This document shows positions 22,390-33,645 of a DNA stretch of 64,000 bases, in pieces; within the stretch, counting starts at the first letter, position 1, and each line of letters opens with the position of its first letter. The notes under the pieces were generated by a model. That model ran no database searches, was not told where the DNA came from, and saw only the letters and a program-made list of their open reading frames with translations. This DNA is from Pictodentalium vernedei (Eukaryota > Mollusca > Scaphopoda > Dentaliida > Dentaliidae). A program made the translations under genes and the position numbers. The stretch is from NCBI GenBank assembly GCA_031216915.1, contig CM062289.1:59762241-59826240 (forward strand). The letters run 5' to 3'.

Positions 22390-22915
22390 GATGTTTTGCT
22401 GCTTTAAAATGAGTATTGAAGAATTTTAAACGAGTTTATGGAAAAAGAAATCTCCATCCGAGTCTTATGGCCCCTTCACCCATTAGGGTGGGGGATCTAT
22501 TGGAGTTCTGTTTTTCTGCTTTAAAATAAGTTTGAAGGATATTGAGCAATTTTATGCAAAAAGATAAGAAAATCACCATATGACTCCTGGGCCCCAAATT
22601 AAGGGAAAGGTCATTTGATGATATTTTTTTCTGTTTCAAAATGACTATTTGCGGATTTCGAGTGATTTTTTAGCAAAAAAAAAAAAGAATATCATCAGAT
22701 GATCCTATTAACTCCTTGTCCCCCGGGCTGGGGGAAAGTCTATTTGGATGATGATTTCTGCTTTAAAATGATTTTTGAAGAATTGCAAGTGATTGTGTAC
22801 AAAAAAGGACAACCAGCATGCGCCTTGTGTCCCTTTTACTGCAGTTATAGTAAGCTTCAATTTGGGTGTTTTTTTTTTTTCCTGTAAAATGAATTTTGTA
22901 TGATTTCAAGTGAAG
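22390..22915 (+). repeat. degenerate tandem repeat, about 116-126 bp period, five units
   Basis: TCTGCTTTAAAATGA-type starts occur near 22395, 22514, 22630, 22755 and 22881, each followed by TTTGAAGGATTTCAAGTGA-like and AAAAAAG..ATCACCATATGA-like blocks. Single related units are at 28270-28385 and 30150-30290. Satellite-like and non-coding. Confidence 0.75.
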
Positions 22916-22966
22916 AGTTAAACCGATTGTGAGTTGATCTGTTTAGAGTTTGAAATCAGCAACACC

Positions 22967-23100
22967 TACAGTACGTGGAGAGTGTATTATCACTAAATCA
23001 CCCGCAGAGTGGAGATTCGACCCACGCAATAATTGGAAATTTTTTTCAAAGCACAACCAGCACAAGCGAAGTTACAACCAATTAACCCGGAGGTCCTCCT
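22967..23100 (+). mobile_element. family C MITE, copy C3 (left half only)
   Basis: TA-CAGTACGTGGAGAGTG then the usual left blocks to CCCGGAGGTCCTCC, where similarity stops and a T-rich minisatellite begins. The right half is absent. Confidence 0.8.
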
Positions 23101-23474
23101 TTGACTATAATCTTTTTTTGCCATCTTCTTTCGACTATTACTATTATTTGGCACCACGTTTGTTTATTATTGTTATTTGTCCCCCCCCCCCCCTTTTGTA
23201 TTATCTTTATTTGCCACCCCCATTTCATTTTTATCATTATTTGCCATCACCCTTTGAATATGATCTTTATTTCTCATCTCCTTTTGATTTTTACCATTAT
23301 TTGGCACCCCTTTTGATTATTATAGTTATTGGAACCCCATTTCAATAGTAGTATCTTCATTTGCCACCCTTTTTCCATTGCGTTCATTATTTGGAACCCA
23401 TTTGAATATAATCTTTATTTGTCACCTCCTTTTGACTATAACCATTATTTGGCACTCATTCTGATTATTATAGT
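23101..23474 (+). repeat. T-rich minisatellite, about 30-33 bp period
   Basis: About twelve degenerate units of the type ATTATTTGGCACCCCTTTTG. The period is a multiple of three on average, so a frame stays open and gives tyrosine- and proline-rich shadow peptides that I do not regard as genes. It includes a 13-base C run (23181-23193). It runs exactly from the breakpoint of C3 to the start of C4. Confidence 0.8.
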
Positions 23475-23734
23475 TACAGTACTTGGAGAGTGTATTATCA
23501 CTAAATCAACCACAGACTGGAGATTCCACCCAAGCAATAATTGCAAATTTGTTGCAAATCACAACCAGCACAAGCAAAGTTTCAGCTAATGGACCTCCGG
23601 GTTTAACCCGGAGGTCCATTGACGGAAACATTGCTTGTGTTTTTTGTTGATATGTACAAAATTTGAAAGTTATAGCTTGGGTGATATCTCCACTCCGCAT
23701 GTGATTTAGTTACAATCCCTCTCCACGTACTGTA
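23475..23734. mobile_element. family C MITE, copy C4
   Basis: TA-CAGTACTTGGAGAGTG to CTCTCCACGTACTG-TA, with central hairpin GGACCTCCGGGTTTAACCCG. Full length and next to the truncated C3. Confidence 0.9.
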
Positions 23735-23740
23735 TACGGT

Positions 23741-24573
23741 GATATCTGACACAGACTCTGAGTTCACTGTACACGTGATAGTTAACTGTGTTCGCTGGCA
23801 GTGGTCGCACTGCAGATGTCTTAATACTGTTAATAGCATAGTTATTTCAACTTATTCCCATACAATAAAATTTATGTTACAGAGAGATTCCCATGTCATG
23901 TAATTTATTACATATCAAACGGCATCAGTAAAGTGAGCAAGTGGAGAAAAATATTCAATTGCAAAGGTATTGCCTATTTTGTTAATTCTTCATTGCTTCC
24001 TCTGCAAAAAATAGGCCGCCGGAAAGTGTTCCTCCCTCAGAAACTATAATTTAAATGAGGTTACTGATGTTAGTGTATTCAAATTATCATTCAATTTTTA
24101 TTTTCCTCAGTATAATCGTATTTGCATATTAAATAAACTTTTCCTTGAAATGACCGATGACAAAAATTTCCCCATTCGGTGTGATATTGAAATCTACATG
24201 TGGTTTCTAACAGAAATAAAACAAATATTGAACTATCAAATTGACTACAAACTTCACTCAAATGCAATATCTACGCATCTGCTGGCTGCTGTCAGTAATA
24301 TCCGTGTGTGCGTTTGAATGGTATTTAAAAAGGTATCGTACACGCAACTCCCACCAATGACATTGTCAAGACAATGGTTTGCGGCTTTCATTGACATTGT
24401 CAAGACAATAGGTCATGATTTGCGGCTTTCAGTTTCAATAAACGTTCCCCAACATGATATTCATAAAAATTCAAGACCTGTCAACACCCACAGTGATGCA
24501 TTATTTATCAAATGCGGTTTCCTTTGTTGAACTGGAACTTGCCACTTACTCCACATTTATACTATCCGATATA
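23741..24573 (+). repeat. tandem duplicate X, copy 1
   Basis: Starts GATATCTGACACAGACTCTG and matches 25241-26032 then 27882-27945 at high identity (for example GTCTTAATACTGTTAATAGC, AAAAAATAGGCCGCCGGAAA). A block with TGACATTGTCAAGACAAT is itself doubled in both copies. Non-coding; function unknown. Confidence 0.85.
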
Positions 24574-25240
24574 TTTATTTATCATGTGACTCGTCCGTTT
24601 TGTTCACTTTGAAACATTTGATATTTTGTTTTCATTTTGATCAGTGATAAATAAAGCCTTCCGTCAATTTCATTTGGCCAATTTAAAAAACTAGACAATT
24701 TGATTGGCTGAACAAAATAAAACTGGACCACATTTTCATTATTTGCATAATTAGAGTTGGGAGCTTTCATTGGTCAATTTCAAAACTGGACAATTTGATT
24801 GGCTAAAAAAAATACAACTGGGTGAAATTTGCATAATTTCAGTAGGGAGAATTTACGTTATCTGTCCTATTTAGGGTGGGTTATATTGTATTAATATTTT
24901 ACCTACAAGAAAAACGCCATTCATTTTTTTTTTATATTTTCACTTTTTGCTTCCAAATCATAGGCTATGACCCCTCACTGGAACGAGCTCGTTCCAATGA
25001 GGGGTCACAACCTATAATTTGGAAGCAAAAAATGAAAATGTTTAGTTATACGAGGATGTTTTGTCCAAGTGCCGTCTGCAACTCAGGTTAGGTGATGGGT
25101 TAAAAAGTCATTCTAAATGGCTAATTTGTACGTGTGTGTATCATATGATAAATAGAATATGAGACTCGCCAAAACTGAAAATTCTTAGACTCGTTTCATA
25201 AATATTATATGAGAAAAACACTCATTCCATATCCTCTGTA
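24574..25240 (-). mobile_element. element E, long form, with nested B10
   Basis: Inverted copy of 45786-46520, including the TATCATATGATAAATAGAA block and AACACTCATTCCATATCCTC end on one side, and TTGTTCACTTTGAAACATTT on the other. Both copies contain a family B element at the same place, so B was present before duplication. It sits exactly between the two X repeats. Confidence 0.7.
24891..25103. mobile_element. family B MITE, copy B10 (decayed ends)
   Basis: TTAATATTTTACC to GGTGATGGGTTAA. The hairpin around CCTCACTGGAACGAGCTCG and GTTCCAATGAGGGG has one arm mismatch. Short centre form. Confidence 0.7.
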
Positions 25241-26032
25241 TCTGACACAGACTCTGAGATCACAGTACACGTGACTGTTAACTGTGTTCACTGGCAGTGG
25301 TCGCTTTGCAGATGTCTTAATACTGTTAATAGCATAGTTATTTCAACTTGTCCCCATACAATAAAATTATTGTTATAGAGAGATCCCCATGACATGTAAT
25401 TTATTACTTATCAAACGGCATCAGTAAAGTGTGCATGTGGAGAAAAATATTCAGTTGCAGAGGTATTGCTCGTTCTGGTAATTCTTCATTGCTTCCTCTG
25501 CAAAAAATAGGCCGCCGGAAAGTGTTCCTCCCTCAGAAACTGTAATTCAAATTTAACTTAAAGAGGTTACCGATGTTAGTGTATTCGAATTATCATTCTA
25601 ATTTTTTTTTCTCCTCAGTATAATGGTATTTGCATATTAAATAAACTTTTCCTTGACATGACCGATGGCAAAAAATTCCCCATTCGGTGTGATATCGAAA
25701 TCTAAATGTGGTTTCTAACAGAAATAAAACAAATATTGAACTATCAAATTGACTACAAACTTCACTCAAATGCAATATCTACGCATCTGCTGGCTGCTGT
25801 TAATAATTTCCATGTGTTCGTTTGAATGGAATTTAAAAAACCATCGTACACAAAACACCCACCAATGACATTGTCAAGACAATGATTTGCGGCTTTCAAT
25901 GACACTGTCAAGACAATAGGTCATGATTTGCGGCTTTCAGTTTCAATAAACGTTACCCAACACGATATTCATAAATATTCACTACCTGTCAACACCAAAA
26001 GTGATGCATTATTTATCAAATGCGGTTTCCTT
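25241..26032 (+). repeat. tandem duplicate X, copy 2, left part
   Basis: Second copy of 23741-24573, interrupted after GGTTTCCTT by a LINE and resumed at 27882-27945. The duplicated target is GTTTCCTT. Confidence 0.85.
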
Positions 26033-27881
26033 AGTTTAGTTTAAACATATTTTATTGTCATTAGATTGAAAACTGACAAAAGGTTTGGAACACAAGTTAT
26101 TAAACTTATATAAGTTCCTCTCCTAAAACATTCAATGGCAGCTAACAAAAATATGCGAAAACAAACCAAACAACACAAAAAAAAACGAAAAAAAAAACAA
26201 AACATTTTATATCTACAATACAATAAACATGCTTCAAACGAATTCACAGTAGCTGGAGAGAAGTGAAAGACACTACATGCAGGTATGGGATAAGATGGTA
26301 TAAAGCAAAAGAAAGCAGAGGATAGTTGAGTGTTGTGTCCTTATCGTACGGATGCGGCCATCGCAAGTCATCATTGAGCCTTGACTTGATGTTGGAGAGA
26401 AGGCACATCAAAAAGGGGTAAGGTTGAGAGTTAACTAAAACGATTGCTACCTGAAATAAAGGACTGTACTAACTTAAAAATCAGATTGTTTTCATTTTGT
26501 GATAAATTAGGTTTTCCGAAAAGAACATCGTCTGTGGATGTAATGTTAAATTGAGAAAGTCGTCTAAAGACAATTTCACGCTGGACTACGTAGTGAGGAC
26601 ATTCGAAGAAGTAATGAAAACTGTTTTCAAGTACGTGTCCACAACTACACCTGGATGTATCAGATATATAATTTGCATATTTATCACCGTTCAGTTCGCT
26701 ACAGCCATTCCTTAACCTACAATGTAGAATCGTTCAGTTTCCTTGTTCCGGAGGAGAAATAAAGCGGAGATTTCACGACAGGATTTAATTTTAATAGCTC
26801 AATTTTAGTTTTAAACTCATTTACAGTTTCAGCTGATGACACGTATTGAAGTAAATTGTTCCAAGCCACTACCATGGGTGGCAAGAAGGATCTTTTTAAA
26901 ATGTTCGGTCCGGGATTGATACATGTTAAAATGACCTGCGTTGCGTAGGCTGTAGGTTCCTCGGTCCTCAACACGCGGAGGTAATAAGTTAACTAAATAA
27001 TCAGGGACTTTTTGATTTACTATTTTATACATTGTGCAGTGTTTATGTATGTCACGACACTGTGCTAGACTACACCAGCCTAACTCCAAAAGAATATTCT
27101 CTGTAGAGGTTGATCTTATTAGACCTGTGACAATGCGTCCTGCTTCCACATGTAATCTATCGAGTCGTTTGAGAAGGTAATTAGGCGCACAGTCCCAAAC
27201 AACATCCCCATAGTCCATAAGAGGTAATATGTATGATAGGTACAACTTTTCCAAGGTTTTACGAGAAAGTTTTAATTTAAGTTTCCTTAACTGTGATAAT
27301 CTGGGTGCAACTTTTTTACAAATTTCGTTTTGAACATCCCATTTTAAATTGCTTTGGATAAATATTCCTAAATGTTTGTGAGAGTTACATGGGCGAATAT
27401 TAGTATTATTAAAAGTAATATATGGAAGGTCGGGATTTGGTGTGTACAAGAAGAATATTAACTTCGTTTTATGGGGGTTAAATGAGACTAGCCATTGTTT
27501 GGCCCATATATTTATTTTCTCCATGTCGTGGTTCATAGTATTTACCAGAGTTTCTATTTCATTTCTACAGGAGGTCAGGCATGTATCATCAGCATACATC
27601 CGCGCTAATGAATCGAGGATATTGGCCAGGTCATTGATGTAAACTAAGAAGAGAAATGGGCCCAACACTGATCCTTGTGGGACACCCGCTATTACTGTTT
27701 TGTACTGAGAGAAAGCATTGTTAATCAACACTCTTTGTTGACGACCTTGTAGGTAATTTTCAATCCACAAGATCGTTTTTTCGACCATCCCATATTCTTT
27801 AAGTTTAAAGATCAGTCCCTGATACCAAACTCTTTCAAATTCTTTCGAAATATCGCAAAATATCGAACAGGTCTGTAGTCT
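26033..27881 (-). mobile_element. 5'-truncated jockey-like LINE with 8-bp TSD
   Basis: Flanked by GTTTCCTT at 26025-26032 and 27882-27889. The uninterrupted X copy has the same site once (about 24517). On the minus strand the 3' end carries an AATAAA signal and finishes AAACTAAACT. The element is cut at its 5' end inside the RT domain. Length 1849 bp. Confidence 0.85.
26431..27881 (-). pseudogene. LINE reverse transcriptase, C-terminal half
   Basis: Reads from IFCDISKEFERVWYQGL (RT block with catalytic D) through AGVPQGSVLGPFLFLVYIND, then MYADDTCL (the YADD active site), the thumb-like NPHKTKLIFF and PLMDYGDVVWDCA. A C-terminal CCHC-like region follows, RCSCGHVLENSFHYFFECPH. Two shifts, near 26890 and 26730, break the frame, otherwise it is open to a stop at 26431. 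The endonuclease and RT N-terminus are missing through 5' truncation. Jockey-like by layout, with no RNase H. It is inactive. The open segment 27788-26829 is the longest reading in the window. Confidence 0.85.
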
Positions 27882-27945
27882 GTTTCCTTTGTTGAACTGG
27901 AACTTGCCACTTACTCCACATTTATACTGTCCGGTATATTTATTT
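27882..27945 (+). repeat. tandem duplicate X, copy 2, right part
   Basis: Continues copy 2 after the LINE: TTGTTGAACTGGAACTTGCC to GTATATTTATTT, then diverges from copy 1 where element E begins. Confidence 0.85.
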
Positions 27946-28199
27946 CTACGGGTAATTTTAAAAGCTTGAACTCCAAAATCGGCTTCAAATTTACAGTTTA
28001 AGACCCATGGAAATGTACGGTTACAATGAACTAAATGAACGACTTTTACTCATAAAATATTTAGGGTCGGCATCATTTTTTTAGGTCAGTCGGCTTACCT
28101 TAAACACAGGTTTGCGGCATAAGTAGAATGCCGTCTAGTCGATTTCGCTTCGACTTTCGGGAGTCGACTAATCGACTCCAGAATCCCAGAGTCGGGTAT

Positions 28200-28269
28200 T
28201 CGTCTCCTGAGTGTTAGAATGTTCTATGTCCCCTATGGGACATAGAACATTCTGGCACTGAGGCGACGT
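28200..28269. mobile_element. family A relative, copy A6
   Basis: TCGTCTCCTGAGTGTTAGAA to GGCACTGAGGCGACG with centre GTCCCCTATGGGAC. About 70 bp and near-perfect. The ends match family A, while the stem is a different version (GAATGTTCTATG). Confidence 0.8.
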
Positions 28270-30810
28270 ATTGTTTTTCTGCGTTAACATGAGTTTTGAA
28301 GGATTTCAAGTCATTTTATGCAAAAAAGAAGAGAACTGCCATATTACTTATGATTCCTTTACCCCTGTTAGGGTGGGAACAACAAGTCGTATTATACGTC
28401 AGTGGTGATGTTTGCAGGTTGGTCACAAATAAACTTAACAATCACAAACTGTTAGCGAACGTTTCTGCCAAAAGAAAACCTCAAAATTGACTATTTACTG
28501 TCACGTACAATGAGCTGAAAATTGTCATTTAGGGATAATGCTTTATGAGGAATAACATGAATGGATTTTTTTAACACTTCAGTCGGGGCAATACCGGTAT
28601 GCACACTTACATGTTCGGAGATATGGGGCTGAAATTTTGTACCCAATGGGCATTTTTCATTACGTCTAACACGACACGAGAGTTTCAGGTACAAAAATGT
28701 TTTAAACCTTCATTCATCAACCCTTCGTACAACAGCGCCCGCTCTCAAACATTTACAGATACTGGGCTGAACTGTGCCACATGAGGTAATTTTACAAGAA
28801 AAGAGACATGGGGTAAGTTGCTAATGGTGTTGCCACACTGATAAAACCTTCAACCACAGCACACGTGGGAGCCTGGAGAGCTGGTGGAATAATTGTGCAT
28901 AGCACGGTGACCTCTGCTTGTTGTAAATAAGTGTGACTTAATTAACATTGTACTGACATTTAAATACGGTGCGTTTTGTGTTGGTCGCAATATGGAGGCA
29001 TGAGTGCACCAATTTCTCTAGAAAACTTTCGTTTGAATGCAGCTGTAATTGGATTATAGACAATTGATAGATAAGCTGCATATTGTTTGTTTGTTTAGCT
29101 AACCCTTTGGCGCTATGAGGCTGTTGCCAAGGAGTTTGGTATCATTTTCAGGAGCATAGCCTGTGCTTCTAGCTTGGGGATACAGCATGAAACAACAAGA
29201 ATTTCCGAGTTCACGAGTTCAGAAAAATTGGTTTGCACTCGGTCAACTGAAATAAGGCTTGCTTCAAACTGATTTGTTTTTGTTGGTATCTTGGAAACAC
29301 CAAGTAGATTTTAGTTAACCCTTTACCCAACGTAACGGCCAAAACCGGCCAGCGCTATTCTCAAAAATCGCCTGTTAATTTTCATTATTTTTTTCATTTT
29401 TTGTCTCAAAAACATAGGTTATGACCCCTCGTTGGAACGAGCTCGTCGAGCTCGTTCCAACGAGGGGTCATAACCTATGTTTTTGAGACAAAAAATGAAA
29501 GAAATTAGTTATTCAAGAATTATTTTTGCAAGTGTCGTCTGCTTTTCATGTTAGGTAAAGTGTTAATAGATTGACAATTTTTCTACCCAGTTAATAATAA
29601 TGTCTATCAAGCTAAATGCTATCGTTTTGTGTTGGTCGCATTATAGAGGCATGAGTACACCAATTTCTCTAGAAAACCCACTTTCATTTGAACGCAGCTG
29701 TAATTGCATTATAGACAATTGATCTACAAGCTGTATATTGTATGTTTGTTTTATTAACCGTTTGATGCTATGTAGCTATTGCAAATGAGTTTGGTATCAT
29801 TTTCAGGTGCATAGCCTCGCTCCCAGCTTGGGGATCCGGCATGAAACAACAAGAATTTCAGAGGTAATGAGTTCAGAAAAATTGGTTTGCGCTCAGTCAA
29901 CTGAAATAAGGCTTGCTTTAAACTGATTTGTTTTTGTTGGCACCCATGGCATCTTGGAAATACCAAGTAGATTTTAGTTAATAGATTGACATTTTTTCTG
30001 CCCAGTTATTAATAATGTCTATCAAGCCAAATGCTATCGCATGATTGGTGTGATACAAGCATTACAGAAAAATGGAAGCTGCACCCCCCCCCCCCCCCCT
30101 CACACACACACATACTCATGACGGCGGGTTGGGGCGAGGGTCTACTTTTGTGATGCATTCTGCTTAAAAATTTTAGATGATTTTATGGAAAAGAAAATCT
30201 CCATTTGAGCTTAATGACCCCGGTTAGGGTGAATGTCTATTTGAGTGACCTTTTTCTACCCTAGGATAAGATTTGAAGGGTTTCGAGTGAATTACATTCA
30301 ACGTTGCCTTAACACTTGAACCAAACCAGCACAGGTATGCACACCTATACGTTCAGAGACGTGGAGCTGAAATTTGGTAACATGAGGGGGAGGGGGGTAT
30401 TTTTTATCAGTACTAACATGGCGGGGGAATTTTAGGTACATAGTTATTTTAAACCTACAATTAATCAACCTTTCATACAACGTCAGTCTAGGCTGCACTC
30501 CCACATTTACAGATATCAAGATGAAATTTGTCTGAGGTAATTTCAAGAGAAAAAGGACACGGGAAGGCCCCGATTGCGTTTGATGTTGCCTTAGCGGTAA
30601 CACATCCAACCACAGTAAATCTCGGGCCCCTAAGATCTAGTGGAATAATAGTGAACAGCATGGTGCCCTCGAGTAGTAATAAATAGGTGTGAGTTTGTCA
30701 TAAGTTTTATTTCTTTGTTTGGTGACCTTCACACCAATTAATCTAGATAATCGGCTTTATTTTTTATACAGCTGTAATTGGATTATTGCCAACTGATAGA
30801 CAGCCTCCAG
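28270..30810 (+). repeat. repeat T region, duplicated blocks
   Basis: Block order: a 125-bp-type unit, type 1 (28590-28960), type 2 (28970-29620), type 2 again (29621-30060), C run 30084-30099 with (CA)n, a 125-bp-type unit, type 1 again (30310-30680), and partial type 2 (30700-30810). Type 1 is marked by GCACACTTACATGTTCGGAG/GCACACCTATACGTTCAGAG, type 2 by TGTGTTGGTCGCA and CACCAATTTCTCTAGAAAAC. No coding frame is conserved between copies, so I regard it as non-coding repeat. Confidence 0.75.
29315..29566. mobile_element. family B MITE, copy B4, with internal empty sites
   Basis: TTAA-CCCTTTACCCAACG to TTAGGTAAAGTG-TTAA, 252 bp, perfect inner hairpin with long centre. It sits in repeat T. 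The other two T copies have a single TTAA here (29978-29981 and 22216-22219). Confidence 0.95.
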
Positions 30811-31154
30811 GTTGTGTGTGTGTATTGTTATCTCTTTGCTGCTGTATAGCTAATGCCAAGAGAACCTCCATCAGAGGTACAAGAGCGTACACATCTGCTC
30901 GCAGTGATTACTCCTTACAGACACTCTCCTGCCATTGCGTCCGTGGTAGTTTCCTACAGTTGGAGCGCAGTGTACTGTCCATTACTGACGGTTTTTTTTC
31001 TGACTAACAAAGTTACTCTGAGCATTGTCACAAACGCCTCTCTGAAAGTATTAGGAAGAAAATAAAAATCGACCTATCACCACCCTGTTACACACAAACA
31101 AGGCAAATTTCAGGATGGAGTGTTTCAAAGCGGTAGACTATTACTCTAACAATT
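30811..31154. other. no feature recognised
   Basis: Slightly richer in GC. Open frames here (73 and 70 residues) overlap on one strand and match nothing known to me. Confidence 0.35.
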
Positions 31155-32559
31155 CATTCAAAGGGCTAAAAATGTTTTTATGCCATGATTACCTATTGCA
31201 TATGACATAAATTTTAGATTTACCCACCAACCGTGGTGAACACGCCAGCAATGGGATTTCATTAGTTAAATTTTACGTCTGCAGTATGACAACATCCAAG
31301 TTGACCTTTGGTGACGTCGACCTGAATGCAAACTTGTTTAAATTTACCACACGTCGCTTCACGAAGGGTGAAATGAAACTGTCAATTATTTATTACGTTT
31401 TTAAATGAGTTTACCTCATAAAATGTCAAAAATTAACAAATATGCTTGTCTCATGTTAATAAAGCATCCATAACTCGAAAGAGTATGTTATTAAATTATT
31501 AAAACGAAATGTTCCGTTTCTTTTTTATTTCGTTTCGGCGATAAAATTGACAGCGACAGTACCGCCCACCGATGCTCATGTAAACAAAAACAGATTCGCA
31601 AGTATGTTCGTCTGCTGTTCAGTATTTATTTATTTATTTATTGGCGCTTTACGCCACATCAGCAGCTTAGGCTATATCGTGGCGATGAAAGTGTGTATTC
31701 CAAAAAGGCCATTGATTAAAATATGAAACAAATTGAATAAGAGGTTTAATCATGATGAGTGTGAAACATAATAAGAAAGGGAGACCAGTAGTACAAAAAA
31801 CAATACTGTGGAAATCAACCTGTGAAATAAATATAGATAGATGAAAATTAAAATGATAAAAACAATTTAAAATTTATCAAAAAGGTTGATTACTTTCAAG
31901 AATGAGATGACTTTTTGCGGGCTCCTATGATAAAATAAATCTCTCAAAGATCCGACTGTAAAATACTGCCCTCTAACATGATTAAAATCAGTACAATTCA
32001 AAAGAATGTGTTCCACTGACAACATCTGCTGACAGGGAACACATTCTGGTCGCAAATTATCCTCCAACAAAAAGGAATGTGTAAGTCGTGTATGACCAAT
32101 ATGACACCGCGTCAAAACTGCAAGATCCTTTCTATAAAGGTTACTAGACGGGTAGTGATCTGAAATAGTTGGTCGGAAGCGATGAAGCTTGTTATTTGTC
32201 GCTCCATCCCATTCCGCCTGCCACATAGATTTGATGTAACTACTAATATGAGGCTTAACATCACTGAAAGGGATGTTAAAATCAGTGAGAGGCTTTGTTA
32301 AAGCCTGTTTTGCTGCACTGTCTGCCCTGGTGTTACCAGCGATACCTACATGTCCAGGTAACCAGCAAAACACGATATCATATTGGTCAGACATGAGAGT
32401 TGTGAACTTCTCACAAAGTTCCAAAACTAGAGGGTTCTTCAACTTGGGGTTGAGTAAGCAAGTAAAGAGGAAAGAGAGTCAGAAAAAATAATCGACTTCT
32501 TTTCCTGAGCATTCTCGATATGTTCAAGAGCGAGTTGTAAAGCTTTAACTTCAGCTGTG

Positions 32560-33645
32560 GGGAGCGCGGTGGCCCAGTAGGTAGAGGTGCAGGCTGCAAG
32601 CCGAGAGGTCCAGGGTTCGAACCCCACCTGCGGCAACCGCGTTGTGTCCTTGTGGACTCAAATTTAAAGCTAGACATCCATATCAATAAAATATGTCAAA
32701 AATGTTACTGGCAGCTTCGGAATATTGGAAGAATGAGAACTTATCTTAACCAATCAGCACTTGAAAAACTTGTGCATTCCTTCATCACCTCACAACTAGA
32801 CTATTGTAATTCAGTGTTAGTGGGGCTGCCGCAGTATTTGATTCAGAACCTTCAAAAAGTTCAGAATATTGCTGCTAGGATAATTACTGGTACCAAATGC
32901 TCTGGACACATAACACCTGTTTTAAGACAATTACATTGGCTTCCAGTTAAACAGAGAATCAATTTCAAAATATTGATCTTAGTATTCAAATGTATCCACA
33001 AACTGGCTCCAGTTTACTTGCAAGAGCTCATCACTGTATACACTCCATCACGCAGTCTGAGATCTAAAGATCAAATTCAACTAGTCATACCTTTTAGCAG
33101 ATCTAATCTGGCTAATGATCGTGTGTTCTCCATCGTGGGTCCAAGATTGTGGAATGAGTTGCCTATTAGTGTGAGAAATTCAGAAACTATCAACATCTTC
33201 AAAAGAAATCTTAAAACTTTCCTATTTACTGAAGCATTCTCCTGAACCTCCCTAGAGGAAACTGAAACATGTGACTCTTTATTTTCAGAAAAGTGTATTT
33301 TATTTCTGTGAAGCGTTTTAGGGCACTCTTCGTGGTTTTACGCTTTTACAAAATCAATTATTATTATTATTATTATTACTTCATCCCCATTGCCCGCGTG
33401 GGAGCACGATGCCGCCGTGTACTAAGGCGTACTGCATGTCGATGGTGCGCATGTCTTCAACCAATCTAACCCTGCCTGTTCTGCAGTGCGGAGTTACGAT
33501 GTTGGGGAGCTGGCAGTTGCTCGTCGTTGCTCGGTGGTTCTCTCCGGGTACTCCGGCTTCCTCCACCCGTAAAACTGTCACGGTCATGATTAGCCATTGT
33601 GCATAAATATGTGACCTTAAACATCAATAAATAATAATAAATAAA
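32560..33645 (+). mobile_element. tRNA-derived SINE, copy S4, itself split by an L2-like LINE
   Basis: Flanked by a 14-bp duplication, TAACTTCAGCTGTG at 32546-32559 and 33646-33659. SINE head 32560-32652 (A box GTGGCCCAGTAGG, B box GGTTCGAACCCC). SINE body and tail 33379-33645, finishing AATAATAATAAATAAATA. Compared with 37882-38237, about ten bases (around GGGCAAGACA) are missing where the LINE sits. Confidence 0.9.
32653..33378 (+). mobile_element. L2/CR1-like LINE 3' fragment, copy 1
   Basis: Open frame 32652-33245 encodes the RT C-terminus: SFITSQLDYCNSVLVGLP, LRQLHWLPVKQRINFKILIL, FKCIHKLAPVYLQELI, PSRSLRS, FSIVGPRLWNELP and FKRNLKTFLF. This order is typical of L2/CR1 elements. A short 3' UTR and an (ATT)n tail follow (33355-33378). 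About 98% identical by eye to 40883-41442, so recently active. It lacks its 5' part. Confidence 0.85.

Noticed and set aside
22950..23348. Open frame with tyrosine- and proline-rich periodic peptide
   Set aside because: It is the in-frame reading of a 30-33 bp minisatellite that starts inside a broken MITE. The periodicity is of DNA units, and a second frame gives similar shadows.
32582..32645. tRNA-like sequence with A and B boxes
   Set aside because: It is the head of a SINE with target duplications, and other copies have the same head. Not a functional tRNA gene.
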